Below are positions 26,894-34,927 of a DNA stretch of 64,000 nucleotides, piece after piece. Below the pieces are notes generated by a model. It did not search any database. It was not told the DNA's origin and saw only the letters and a program-made list of their open reading frames with translations. The stretch comes from Promicromonospora iranensis (lineage in GTDB: Bacteria; Actinomycetota; Actinomycetes; Actinomycetales; Cellulomonadaceae). Position 1 is the first letter of the stretch. Each line of letters starts with the position of its first letter. The position numbers and the translations under genes were made by a program. Location: positions 62,001 to 126,000 of the forward strand of contig NZ_JAJQQP010000002.1 in assembly GCF_028994805.1 (NCBI RefSeq), written 5' to 3'.

Positions 26894-28315
26894 GTGACCG
26901 ACGACCGCACCGCACAGACCCTCCGCTCGATAGCCCCCTACCTGGCCGACTGGGCCGCGTTCCAGGCCGACTACCACGGCATGCCCGGCCTGCAGCTGGC
27001 CGTGGGCCGCCGTGGCGAGGTCTTCGTCGACCTGGCCTGGGGCAAGGCCGACCTGGAGACGGGGGAGGAGCTGACCAGCGACCACCTGTTCCGCGTCGCG
27101 TCCCACTCCAAGACGTTCACCACCGTCCTCGTGATGCAGCTCGTCGAGCGCGGGGAGCTGCGCCTGGACGACACCGTCGGTGCGCTCGTCCCCGAGCTGG
27201 CGGGCTCGGCCGCCGCCGCGATCACCGTCCGCGAGCTGCTCGGCCACCAGGGCGGCCTCATCCGCGACTCGTCCGACGGCGACTTCTGGCAGCACCAGCG
27301 GCCCTTCCTCGACCGCGAGCAGGTGCTGGAGTGCGTGCGCACCGAGGGCATCGTGTTCGAGCCGAACGAGCACTTCAAGTACACGAACATCGGCTACAGC
27401 CTGCTCGGCATCATCATCGAGCAGGTCACCGGCACGACGTACGACGAGGTGGCGCGCGCCGCCGTGATCGAGCCGCTGCGCCTGACCCGGACCGGCACCG
27501 AGCTCGACCCGGCCCGTGCCGCCGAGTACGCGGCCGGCCACACCGGCCGGATCGCGCACGGCGACGCGCGCCGCGTCATCCCGCACGTCGACACCCGGGC
27601 GATGGCCGCCGCCACCGGCTGGTACTCCACCGCGCTCGACATGGTCCGCTACGGCGCCACGCACGTGCTCGGCGACACCACGCTGCTCACCGACCAGAGC
27701 AAGCGGCTGGTGCAGCGCGAGGAGTCCACCCTGACGGTCCGGGGCCGCGAGCTGGGCCGGTACGGCGTCGGCATCGAGCTCGGCAAGGTCGGCGACCGGG
27801 AGCTCGTGGGCCACTCCGGCGGCTACCCCGGCCACATCACGCGCACCTGGATCGACCCCGTCGACGGGCTCGTGGTCTCCGCGCTGACCAACGCCGTCGA
27901 CGGCATCGCCACGCAGATCGCGGGCGGCGTCATCCAGATCATCAACCTGGCGCTCGCGGCCGCGGACGAGGTCGCGGCGTCCGGCCTGGCGGGCACGGGC
28001 GGAACCCCGGTGCCGCCCGTCCCGGCGGACGCGCCCTTCGGGCGCTTCGCCAACCTGTGGGGCGTGGTCGACGTCGTGGACCTCGGCGGGATCGTGCACA
28101 CGATCAACCCGCGCTCCCCGCAGCCGGTCGAGGTCGCGCAGCGGTTCCTCCTGGCGGACGGACGCCTCGCGCAGGAGTCCGTGGCCGGCTTCGGCACGGT
28201 CGGGGAGCCGGTCCAGGTCGAGCGGGACGCCGACGGCGCGATCGTCGCCGTCCGGCTCGGCGCGATGACGGCGTGGCCGGTCGAGGAGTTCCGCGCGCGC
28301 GTGCTCGACCGGTAG
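26894..28315 (+). CDS. Serine hydrolase of the beta-lactamase/penicillin-binding family
   Basis: 473 residues from GTG 26894. Motifs: S-x-x-K as S70-H-S-K73 (FRVASHSKTF), Y-x-N as YTNIGYSLLG and H-x-G as GHSGGYPG. No signal peptide is seen, so the enzyme should be cytoplasmic. Class C beta-lactamase-like esterases/peptidases have this layout; here a C-terminal domain of about 130 residues follows the catalytic core. It probably hydrolyses an ester or D-amino-acid peptide bond; the substrate is unknown. Confidence 0.85.
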   Translation: MTDDRTAQTLRSIAPYLADWAAFQADYHGMPGLQLAVGRRGEVFVDLAWGKADLETGEELTSDHLFRVASHSKTFTTVLVMQLVERGELRLDDTVGALVPELAGSAAAAITVRELLGHQGGLIRDSSDGDFWQHQRPFLDREQVLECVRTEGIVFEPNEHFKYTNIGYSLLGIIIEQVTGTTYDEVARAAVIEPLRLTRTGTELDPARAAEYAAGHTGRIAHGDARRVIPHVDTRAMAAATGWYSTALDMVRYGATHVLGDTTLLTDQSKRLVQREESTLTVRGRELGRYGVGIELGKVGDRELVGHSGGYPGHITRTWIDPVDGLVVSALTNAVDGIATQIAGGVIQIINLALAAADEVAASGLAGTGGTPVPPVPADAPFGRFANLWGVVDVVDLGGIVHTINPRSPQPVEVAQRFLLADGRLAQESVAGFGTVGEPVQVERDADGAIVAVRLGAMTAWPVEEFRARVLDR

Positions 28316-28380
28316 GCGCATCAGGGGCGCGTTCGTCGATCGGTCCGCGGGGAGAACCGGCTCCCGGAGCAGGCGCGCAG

Positions 28381-28839
28381 TTATCCGGCCGCCGCGCCGG
28401 GGCCGGGCACGACATCGATGTCGGTGGCGTGCATCGGCTGCCCGCACACGGAGCAGTGCAGCTCGACGTGACTGAACTCGCCGCAGGCGTGGTGCCGGTG
28501 GAGTGCGGGCGGGCCTGCCTCGCCGGCGGTCCACCGGTCGCCCCAGCGCACCATCACCAGCAGCAGGTCACACAGTTCCTCGCCCTTCGTGGTGAGCGTG
28601 TACTCGTGGCGCGGTGGTCGGCTCGAGTACTGCTGCCGTGCCAGCACGCCCTTCTCGACCAGCCACTTCAGCCGTTCGGCCAGCACCTTGCGGGAGATGC
28701 CCAAGTCTTGCTGGAGCGCGTCGAACCGGGTGATGCCGACGTAGACGTCCCGCAAGATCAGTGGCGACCAGGGCTCCCCGATGACATCCAACGTCCGGGC
28801 GATCGAGCAGGCCATGTCGCCGAAACGGGTTCGCTGCAT
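28381..28839 (-). CDS. HxlR-family transcriptional regulator
   Basis: 152 residues from ATG 28839. Winged-helix HxlR pattern: CSIARTLDVIGEPWSPLILRDVYVGITRFDALQ, then LGISRKVLAERLKWLVEKGVL and YTLTTKGEEL. The C-terminal 45 residues add a zinc-ribbon-like tail with CGEF and CSVCGQP, and several His residues. It is divergent from a DUF899 gene, whose promoter region holds a matching inverted repeat. HxlR proteins often sense reactive aldehydes or redox signals. Confidence 0.88.
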   Translation of the reverse strand: MQRTRFGDMACSIARTLDVIGEPWSPLILRDVYVGITRFDALQQDLGISRKVLAERLKWLVEKGVLARQQYSSRPPRHEYTLTTKGEELCDLLLVMVRWGDRWTAGEAGPPALHRHHACGEFSHVELHCSVCGQPMHATDIDVVPGPGAAAG

Positions 28840-28858
28840 GGCACCAGCCTACGCAATT

Positions 28859-28912
28859 GAGTTGCCTCAAGGAACTCACTCGGCCTAGCCTGAACCGGTT
28901 AGTTCCTTCAGG
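28859..28912. promoter_or_regulatory. Candidate HxlR operator: inverted repeat plus half-site
   Basis: A 19-base imperfect palindrome with halves GAGTTGCCT and AGGAACTC lies at 28859-28877. A further half-site, AGTTCCTTCAGG, lies at 28901-28912. Both are between the divergent regulator and the DUF899 gene, where HxlR proteins normally bind. Confidence 0.5.
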
Positions 28913-28936
28913 AGACCATGTGTGAGGGAGAGAGCC

Positions 28937-29614
28937 ATGAACCAACCCCGGACCGTCTCGCCGTCGGAGTGGAGGACCGCGCTCGACGCACTGCGGGCAC
29001 GGGAGAAGACGCACACCAGGGCGGCGGACGCGCTGGCCGCCCAGCGGCGCCGGATGCCGATGGTCAGGATCGACAAGGAGTACCGCTTCGAAGGGCCGGA
29101 CGGCCAGGTGAGCCTGGTGGACCTCTTCGAAGGACGGAGCCAGCTCATCACCTACTGCTTCATGTGGCACGACCCCGACGACGTCTGCTCGGGATGCTCG
29201 ATGTTCACCGACAACATCGGGCACCTGGCACACCTGCATGCACGCGACACCTCGTTGGCGCTGGTCTCCCGCGGCCCGCTGAGCGAGATCCTCCCGTTCA
29301 AGGAACGGATGGGCTGGACCATCCCGTGGGTCTCGTCGCTCGGCAGCGACTTCAACGACGACATGGATGCTGGTGGCGGGTTCGCGCTGAACGTCTTCCT
29401 GCGCGACGGCGGCACCGTGTACCGCACCTACGTCACCACCGGCAGGGGCGTCGAACAGCTCGGCAGCAGCTGGAGCTTCCTGGACCTGACTCCCTTGGGC
29501 AGACAGGAGGACTGGGAGGACTCGCCGGAGGATCGGCCCCAGACCGCGCCGTACGCGTGGTGGCGCCTGCACGACGAGTACGAGACCGCACCAGCACGAG
29601 GAGGGTCGCGGTGA
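28937..29614 (+). CDS. DUF899-family thioredoxin-like protein
   Basis: 225 residues from ATG 28937 with a GGGAGAGAG ribosome site. Family hallmarks: a conserved Y-x-F-EGPDG-x-V-SLVDLFEGR block, CFMWHDPDDVCSGCSMFTDNIGHL and PFKERMGWTIPWVSSLGSDFNDD. DUF899 proteins have a thioredoxin-like fold; the CSGC pair could be redox-active. Divergent from an HxlR regulator and overlapping the next gene by four bases, it is probably induced by the signal HxlR senses. Confidence 0.85.
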   Translation: MNQPRTVSPSEWRTALDALRAREKTHTRAADALAAQRRRMPMVRIDKEYRFEGPDGQVSLVDLFEGRSQLITYCFMWHDPDDVCSGCSMFTDNIGHLAHLHARDTSLALVSRGPLSEILPFKERMGWTIPWVSSLGSDFNDDMDAGGGFALNVFLRDGGTVYRTYVTTGRGVEQLGSSWSFLDLTPLGRQEDWEDSPEDRPQTAPYAWWRLHDEYETAPARGGSR

Positions 29615-30132
29615 CCGGCGGGAGCCCCACGGCCGAGCTGCTGTTCGACGAGCGGGACGCGACACCGATGAGCACGGACGAGGCGACGGTGAAACCGTGG
29701 CACGAGGCACGCGCATGCCTGGAGTCGGCCCCCAAGGCGTGGCTCTCGACGGTGCGGCCGGACGGACGTGCCCACGCCATGCCGCTGATGCCGGTCTGGG
29801 TGGACGACGCGCCGGTCTTCGCCACGCGCCCGACGTCCCGCAAGGCGAAGAACCTCGCCCGCAACCACCACTGCGTCATCACGGTCTCCGACGACACCCT
29901 GGACCTCGTGGTCGAAGGTGAGGTCACGCAAGTGCGGGCGGAGTCCGAGCTGCGCCGTGTGGCGGCGACCTTCATGGCCAAGTACGGCTGGGAGTTCACG
30001 GTCCGCAACGGCAACGTGTACGACGGCAGCCTTCCCGGCTCGCCGGAGTACGGCTTCTACCGGGTGACACCCACCCGCGCCTTCGGCTACGGCTCCGACG
30101 GGCTGACGGCCACCCGCTGGCGGTTCCGCTGA
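29611..30132 (+). CDS. Pyridoxamine 5'-phosphate oxidase-like FMN/F420-binding protein
   Basis: 173 residues from GTG 29611, which overlaps the DUF899 stop (GTGA); an ATG at codon 20 is an alternative start. Split-barrel flavin-binding pattern: KAWLSTVRPDGRAHAMPLMPVWVDDAPVFAT, then KAKNLARNHHCVITV and DLVVEGEVTQV, with a C-terminal TATRWRF. The family binds FMN or F420 and reduces or binds small molecules. It forms an operon with DUF899 under the HxlR regulator, so a redox or detoxification role is likely. Confidence 0.82.
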   Translation: MTGGSPTAELLFDERDATPMSTDEATVKPWHEARACLESAPKAWLSTVRPDGRAHAMPLMPVWVDDAPVFATRPTSRKAKNLARNHHCVITVSDDTLDLVVEGEVTQVRAESELRRVAATFMAKYGWEFTVRNGNVYDGSLPGSPEYGFYRVTPTRAFGYGSDGLTATRWRFR

Positions 30133-30233
30133 CCGGCCGACCGTCGGCACGGCGCTCCCGGCCGACGCCGGCGGGGGCAGCTGACCGAAGGACCGACCGA
30201 CGGACCGTGCAGTGGTCGCGGTAGCGTGATCAG

Positions 30234-31124
30234 GTGACTTTCAACAAGGGCGGTCAGTTCGAGGGTGGCCGGGTCCGCAAGGGTGGCGGACGCCGGGGCG
30301 CCGTCGCCGTGGGTGGCGGAGGCGGCGTCGCGATCGTCATCGCGCTGGTGTACATGCTGGTGACGGGCAACAGCCCGGCGGACATCCTCGGCGGCACGAC
30401 GTCGGGCGGCCAGGGAACCGGAGAGACGGGCTACATCGGGGAGTGCACGGCCGAGGAGGCCAACACCGACCCGGAGTGCCGCCTGAACGCCGCCGTGCAG
30501 TCGCTCGACGCCTACTGGGAGACCACTCTTCCGGAGCAGGGCGGGGTGGAGTACCAGATGCCCGAGGTCGTGAGCTTCACCGGCGCCGTCGACACGGGCT
30601 GCGGCTCGGCGACGTCGGCCACCGGGCCGTTCTACTGCCCGGCCGACACCACCGTGTACGAGGACCTGGCCTTCTACGACCAGCTGTCCAGCCAGTTCGG
30701 CGCCGAGGGTGGCCCGCTCGCCGAGATGTACGTGACGGCGCACGAGTTCGGCCACCACATCGAGAACCAGCTCGGGCTGTTCGAGCGGGCCGACCGCTCG
30801 GGCACCGGCCCCGAGTCCGACTCCGTGCGCATCGAGCTGATGGCCGACTGCCTCGCGGGCATGTGGGCGGGCACCGCCGCCACCACGAATGACCCGGACA
30901 CCGGCGTCCCGTTCCTCGAACCGATCAGCCGAGCACAGCTCGAACAGGCGCTCTCGGCGGCGGCCGCTGTCGGTGACGACAACATCCAGCGGCGCTCGGG
31001 TGGCGACGTGAACCCCGAGGCGTTCTCGCACGGCTCCAGCGAGCAGCGCGTCACGTGGTTCAGCATCGGCTACGACGGCGGCACCATCCAGGACTGCAAC
31101 GCGCTGGACGCCTCGTCCCTCTGA
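30234..31124 (+). CDS. Neutral zinc metallopeptidase (YpfJ/KPN_02809 family)
   Basis: 296 residues from GTG 30234. A short basic, glycine-rich N-terminus precedes one membrane helix (about residues 23-46), so the catalytic domain should face outside. Zinc ligands lie in YVTAHEFGHHIEN (HExxH) and RIELMADCLAG. The FYCPADTTVYEDLAFYD block and the acidic end fit the whole family. The substrate is not known. It ends 16 bases before the leader ORF of the tRNA synthetase. Confidence 0.88.
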   Translation: MTFNKGGQFEGGRVRKGGGRRGAVAVGGGGGVAIVIALVYMLVTGNSPADILGGTTSGGQGTGETGYIGECTAEEANTDPECRLNAAVQSLDAYWETTLPEQGGVEYQMPEVVSFTGAVDTGCGSATSATGPFYCPADTTVYEDLAFYDQLSSQFGAEGGPLAEMYVTAHEFGHHIENQLGLFERADRSGTGPESDSVRIELMADCLAGMWAGTAATTNDPDTGVPFLEPISRAQLEQALSAAAAVGDDNIQRRSGGDVNPEAFSHGSSEQRVTWFSIGYDGGTIQDCNALDASSL

Positions 31125-31140
31125 CATTACGGTGGGCGCC

Positions 31141-31191
31141 ATGCACCTCAGCGCACGCACGACGACGCCGGACCCCTCCGGCGCGCGCTGA
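31141..31191 (+). CDS. Threonine leader peptide of the synthetase attenuator
   Basis: 16 codons from ATG 31141: MHLSARTTTPDPSGAR. Codons 7-9 are three consecutive ACG (Thr) at 31159-31167. A TACGGT hexamer at 31128-31133 could be a -10 box that places the transcript start at the ATG itself, giving a leaderless message. A weak GGTGGG upstream is the alternative ribosome site. It lies 90 bases before a threonyl-tRNA synthetase gene and ends 20 bases before an intrinsic terminator. Its product matters only as a sensor of charged tRNA-Thr. Confidence 0.7.
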   Translation: MHLSARTTTPDPSGAR

Positions 31192-31239
31192 CCCTGCACT
31201 CAGCAACCCAGGCCCCGGAGCTCGCTCCGGGGCTTTTGT
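31166..31239 (+). terminator. Thr-responsive transcription attenuator (mutually exclusive hairpins)
   Basis: Segment 1, CGCCGGA (31166-31172), pairs with segment 2, TCCGGCG (31177-31183). Segment 3, GCCCCGGAGC (31212-31221), pairs with segment 4, GCTCCGGGGC (31224-31233), followed by TTTTGT: an intrinsic terminator. CTCCGG (31176-31181) is also exactly complementary to CCGGAG (31215-31220), giving a 2:3 antiterminator. A ribosome stalled at the Thr codons (31159-31167) would cover segment 1, free segment 2 and prevent termination. Confidence 0.72.
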
Positions 31240-31281
31240 CTTGCCTGGCGCCGGGGCGGTTCCTCCATCGAAGGAGCATCC

Positions 31282-32625
31282 ATGAACGACCCCGTCACCC
31301 GTGATCACCGCGAGCTCGGCCGCGACATGCGGATCTTCGACTCGAGCCCGCTCGTCGGTCCCGGCCTGCCGCTGTGGCTGCCCGCCGGCGCGGCGGTGCG
31401 GTACGAGCTGGAGCAGTACGCCCGCGAGGTGGCGCTGCGTACCGGCTGCGAGCCCGTGTACTCGCCGGTGCTCGGCAAGCGGTCGCTGTTCGAGCGGTCG
31501 GGCCACTGGGCCAAGTTCGCCGACGACATGTTCCCGCCCATGGTCGTCGACGGCTCCGGCTCCGGCGCCGACGCCGGCGTCGACCCGCTCGTGCTGCGGC
31601 CCGCCAACTGCCCGCACCACGCGCAGATCTACGCGGCCGAGCCGCGCTCGTACCGGGACCTGCCCGTGCGGTACTCGGAGCTGGCCCCGATGTTCCGCGC
31701 GGAACGGTCCGGCGTGCTGTCCGGGCTGAGCCGGGTGCGGCAGATCAACCTCGACGACGCGCACGTGTTCTGCCGTCCCGACCAGGTGGCCGACGAGGTG
31801 CGCGTCGCGCTGTCCGCCGTCCTGGAGGTGCTCGAGACCCTGGGTATCGAGGTGTCGTACCTGCGCCTGTCTGGCCGGGACGACTCCGGCAGGTGGCTCG
31901 GCGCGCCCGAGCAGTGGGCCGCCGCGGAGGAGGCACTCGGCGCGGTGCTGGCCGAGCTGGCGGCGCCCGCCGGGCTGGACTGGCACGCCGAGGCGGGCGA
32001 GGCGGCGTTCTACGGGCCCAAGATCGACGTCCAGGTGCTCGACGCCCGCGGGCACGAGGAGACCCTCGCGACCGTCCAGCTCGACTTCAACCAGCCCGAG
32101 CGGTTCGACCTGACCTACGTCGCGGCCTCCGGCGAGCGGGAGCGCGTGGTGATGATCCACCGCGGCACCGTCGGCGCGATGGAGCGCATGGTCGCGTTCC
32201 TCCTCGAACGGCACGGCGGACGGCTGCCGTTCTGGCTCGCGCCCGTGCAGGTCTGTCTGCTGCCGGTGGCCGACCGGTCGGGGGACTCGGGGCAGGCCGA
32301 CGACCCGGGTGCCGGAAGCGCCGCCGCCGGCAGCTCGGCCGCAGACAGCTCGGCCGCAGACAGGGTCGACGAGCTGGCCGCCGACCTGCGCGCCCGGGGT
32401 CTACGCGTGCGTGTGGAGCGGGAGGGGTCGCTCGGCAGCCGGATCCGTCTTGCCCGGAACCGCCGGGACGCGCTGCTGGGCGTGCTCGGGCCGCGCGAGA
32501 TCGAGGCGGGGGTGCTGGCGGTGACCGATCCGGCGTCGGGCGAGAAGGTCTCCGTACCGCTCTCCGCGCTGGGGGACAGGCTTGCGGAGGCGGCTCGGCG
32601 GCGTTCGGCGCGCGTCGTGTGGTGA
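31282..32625 (+). CDS. thrS: Short threonyl-tRNA synthetase lacking TGS and editing domains
   Basis: 447 residues from ATG 31282 after GAAGGAG. Class II catalytic core: LRPANCPHH, FRAERSGVLSGLSRVRQINLDDAHVFC (motif 2) and MIHRGTVGAMERM (motif 3). Zinc ligands C110, H161 and H293 are present. A C-terminal anticodon-binding domain follows (WLAPVQV onward), interrupted by a Ser/Ala/Asp-rich insert (about 332-360) made by a small DNA repeat. Normal bacterial ThrRS is about 640 residues with N-terminal TGS and Ser-editing domains; both are absent, so it may mischarge Ser unless helped in trans. A full-length housekeeping copy probably lies elsewhere. Controlled by the upstream attenuator. Confidence 0.88.
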   Translation: MNDPVTRDHRELGRDMRIFDSSPLVGPGLPLWLPAGAAVRYELEQYAREVALRTGCEPVYSPVLGKRSLFERSGHWAKFADDMFPPMVVDGSGSGADAGVDPLVLRPANCPHHAQIYAAEPRSYRDLPVRYSELAPMFRAERSGVLSGLSRVRQINLDDAHVFCRPDQVADEVRVALSAVLEVLETLGIEVSYLRLSGRDDSGRWLGAPEQWAAAEEALGAVLAELAAPAGLDWHAEAGEAAFYGPKIDVQVLDARGHEETLATVQLDFNQPERFDLTYVAASGERERVVMIHRGTVGAMERMVAFLLERHGGRLPFWLAPVQVCLLPVADRSGDSGQADDPGAGSAAAGSSAADSSAADRVDELAADLRARGLRVRVEREGSLGSRIRLARNRRDALLGVLGPREIEAGVLAVTDPASGEKVSVPLSALGDRLAEAARRRSARVVW

Positions 32626-32665
32626 GCGGGTGGTCTCGACGGGCTCGACCTGCGGTGGGCCAGGC

Positions 32666-33418
32666 TCAGGCGGCCCAGGTGCGGTGGTCTCGAGCCGCCA
32701 GGTGGACGATCTCCAGCTCGCGCTCCGTGAGCATCGGCTGACGGCTCTCGAGCCACGGCACCAGCTCGTCGGCTGTGAGCACCTCGACGCCGTCGCGCGG
32801 ACCTTCCACACGGGGTTGGTCCGTCCGGACGAACACGATCAGCGGCTGCACGGTGACCGGTACGCGTGTCGCGCGGTCCAGGATCTGCTGGGTGCGGGCA
32901 GCGGCATACAGGGCGGTGTCGGCGGTGATGTCGTGGGCCGGGCGGTACACGCTCTGGATGGTGTAGACGCCGGAGGGACCGATCACGAGCTGGTCGAGCT
33001 CGACGGCGTCCGTGCGCTGCGTCCAGGCCGGCGAAGGTCGTTGCAGCGAGCCCGTCGTCGGGCGCTGCAGCGAGTCCGTCGGAGGGCGCAGCCCCGAGTC
33101 GGCCAAGGGCTCCATCCGGATCGAGTGGAGGACGCGCCAGACGGGCCGGTGGGCCACGAGCTCCCAGAGCTCCTGGGCGACGGCCCGCGCGCCGGAGATC
33201 CGGCGGCTCAGGGCGCGGTGCCGCTCGTCGGGCTGCCCGCTGAGCCGGCCCCGCATGATCGCCGAGGCGTGCTCCCGGGAGTAGGCGCGACGTTCGTCGA
33301 TGAGGTGCTTGGCCGGCCGGTTGTTGCTCAGGTCATCCCCGCGGGCCAGACGGCCGGTGCGGAGGTTGGGTAGTGCGTCGGCGATGGTGACGGGAACGCT
33401 CGGGGAGTCTGTGCCCAT
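32666..33418 (-). CDS. NERD-like hypothetical protein with degenerate active site
   Basis: 250 residues from ATG 33418. The C-terminal half has the NERD-like core VELDQLVIGPSGVYTIQSVYRP: the Asp stays, but the usual E-x-K is replaced by Q-S-V, so nuclease activity is doubtful. A tandem SLQRPTTGSLQRPS sequence comes from a short DNA duplication around 33037-33090. The N-terminal half is Arg-rich and helical. It converges on the synthetase gene with 40 bases between. Function unknown. Confidence 0.55.
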   Translation of the reverse strand: MGTDSPSVPVTIADALPNLRTGRLARGDDLSNNRPAKHLIDERRAYSREHASAIMRGRLSGQPDERHRALSRRISGARAVAQELWELVAHRPVWRVLHSIRMEPLADSGLRPPTDSLQRPTTGSLQRPSPAWTQRTDAVELDQLVIGPSGVYTIQSVYRPAHDITADTALYAAARTQQILDRATRVPVTVQPLIVFVRTDQPRVEGPRDGVEVLTADELVPWLESRQPMLTERELEIVHLAARDHRTWAA

Positions 33419-33599
33419 GATCGGACCGTACGTCCGACAGCCCGGAGCCGCGCGTTCTGGCGGTAAAACGTGGCTCGGATCACCCGCTGCCCCGCCCGTC
33501 GCGCGCCGGGCTGGCCGGATGGTGCGCGGTCGGCAGTCCGTCACATGATCGGTAGCTCGGAATGCCGACTACCTGACGAACTGCCGACCACCACGCGAA

Positions 33600-34835
33600 T
33601 TACCGACCACCATGGTCAGGCCCCGGGGCATCCGCGGGGCCCGGCGGGAACGCGCGGCGGGTCAGCAGCACCACCGCCAGCGCCGCCACGACCAGGGCCG
33701 CTCCCGTGTAGGGCACGGCGGTGGACCCGACGCCGTCGAGCACGAGCGCCCCGAGCGCCGCACCGCCGCCGATCCCGATGTTGGCGGTCGAGTTGACCAG
33801 GGCGCCGACGACGTCGGGTGAGGCGCCGCGGGTGCGGATGGCCGCCGTCTGGAAGACGGCGGCGACCGCGCCGAAGCCGATGCTCCACACCGCCGCGGCG
33901 GCGAGCGTGCCGACCGTGCCGGGGAACGCGAGCCCGAGCGCCAGGATGCCGCCCGCGACGACCACGAGGGTGACGACGGTGGTCTGCCGGAGCCGGGCGT
34001 CGAGCCGCGCGGCGGCGTACGCCGCACCGATGAGCCCGAGCGCGCCGATCAGCAGGAGGGCCGGGCCGAGCGCCGCCGTCGCGAGGCCGGTCGCCAGCAG
34101 CAGCACGGAGACGTAGGTGTAGACGGTGTAGTGGCCGAGGTACGCGAGCGCGTTCGCCGTCGTGACCTGGGCCAGGGCGGTGCGGCGGGCGCCACGAGCG
34201 GCGTCGGCCGGGGGAGCGCCGCCCCCGGGGACGGACGGCAGCAGCAGTGCGGTGAGCACACCGGCGATCGTGCACGCCCCGGCCAGCACCAGGAACGCGG
34301 TGCGCCAGCCGAGGGCGGTGCCGAGCGACGTCGTCAGCGGCACACCGAGCACGAACCCCGCCGACGCGCCCAGCGTGACCAGCGCCAGCGCGCGCCCCGC
34401 GAGGTGCGGCCGCACCAGGCGGGACGCGTACCCGATGCTCACCGAGAAGAAGACCGCGTGGGACGCGCCGCCCAGGGCCCGGGCCACGGCGACGAGCGCG
34501 AACGTGGGCGCGACCGCGACGATCACGTTGCTCAGGACGTACACGCCGAGGGCGGTGAGCAGCAGGGTCTTGCGCGGCAGCTTGCGGGTCGCCGTCGTCA
34601 GGGGCACGGCTAGCACCGCGACCATGAACGCGTAGGCGGTGACCAGCAGCCCCGCGGCGCCCTCGGAGACCTCGAGGTCGTCGCTGATCAGGGGGAGCAG
34701 GCCCACCGGGACCAGCTCCGTGGTGATGGCGACGAACGTCGCGAGTGCCAGGGCGAGCAGCCCGCCCCCGGCCTCCCGAACCCCCTGTGGCTGCCAGTTC
34801 ACGCCTGTCCGTCCAGATGCAAACATGCTCCCCAT
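33600..34835 (-). CDS. MFS transporter (drug/sugar efflux type)
   Basis: 411 residues from ATG 34835; an ATG three codons on is equally possible. Twelve hydrophobic segments. The DHA1 pattern is visible: FVAITTELVPVGLLPLISDDLEVSEGAAGLLVTAYAFMVAVLAVPLT, then ARALGGASHAVFFSVSIGYASRLV. It resembles the arabinose-efflux/chloramphenicol-resistance-like permeases of actinobacteria and should export small molecules. It lies downstream of GH43 on the same strand but is separated from it by a strong palindrome. The 181 bases between its stop and the next gene upstream of the NERD-like ORF hold nothing recognisable. Confidence 0.88.
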   Translation of the reverse strand: MGSMFASGRTGVNWQPQGVREAGGGLLALALATFVAITTELVPVGLLPLISDDLEVSEGAAGLLVTAYAFMVAVLAVPLTTATRKLPRKTLLLTALGVYVLSNVIVAVAPTFALVAVARALGGASHAVFFSVSIGYASRLVRPHLAGRALALVTLGASAGFVLGVPLTTSLGTALGWRTAFLVLAGACTIAGVLTALLLPSVPGGGAPPADAARGARRTALAQVTTANALAYLGHYTVYTYVSVLLLATGLATAALGPALLLIGALGLIGAAYAAARLDARLRQTTVVTLVVVAGGILALGLAFPGTVGTLAAAAVWSIGFGAVAAVFQTAAIRTRGASPDVVGALVNSTANIGIGGGAALGALVLDGVGSTAVPYTGAALVVAALAVVLLTRRAFPPGPADAPGPDHGGR

Positions 34836-34853
34836 CCTGACACCCTCCCGGCC

Positions 34854-34919
34854 CCGTTGAGTGCTGGGTATTTGTGCTGTCGAAACGTTCCGACGGCGCA
34901 AATATCCAGCACTCAACGG
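34854..34919. repeat. Palindromic repeat, copy A (29-bp arms)
   Basis: Arms at 34854-34882 and 34891-34919 flank an 8-base loop. All three arm mismatches become G-U pairs in the plus-strand RNA. The outer arm GTTGAGTGC(T)GG is shared with copies at 43326 and 55691. It starts 8 bases beyond the GH43 stop codon and may end that transcript. Confidence 0.9.
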
Positions 34920-34927
34920 ACTGTGGG

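Noticed and set aside
26804-28534. 576-codon minus-strand ORF over the serine hydrolase
   Set aside because: Antisense shadow; the plus strand has SxxK, YxN and HxG motifs in correct order.
31195-31281. T-box riboswitch before the synthetase
   Set aside because: No T-box consensus (TGGNACCGCG-like) or specifier stem seen; the leader ORF with Thr codons explains the terminator better.
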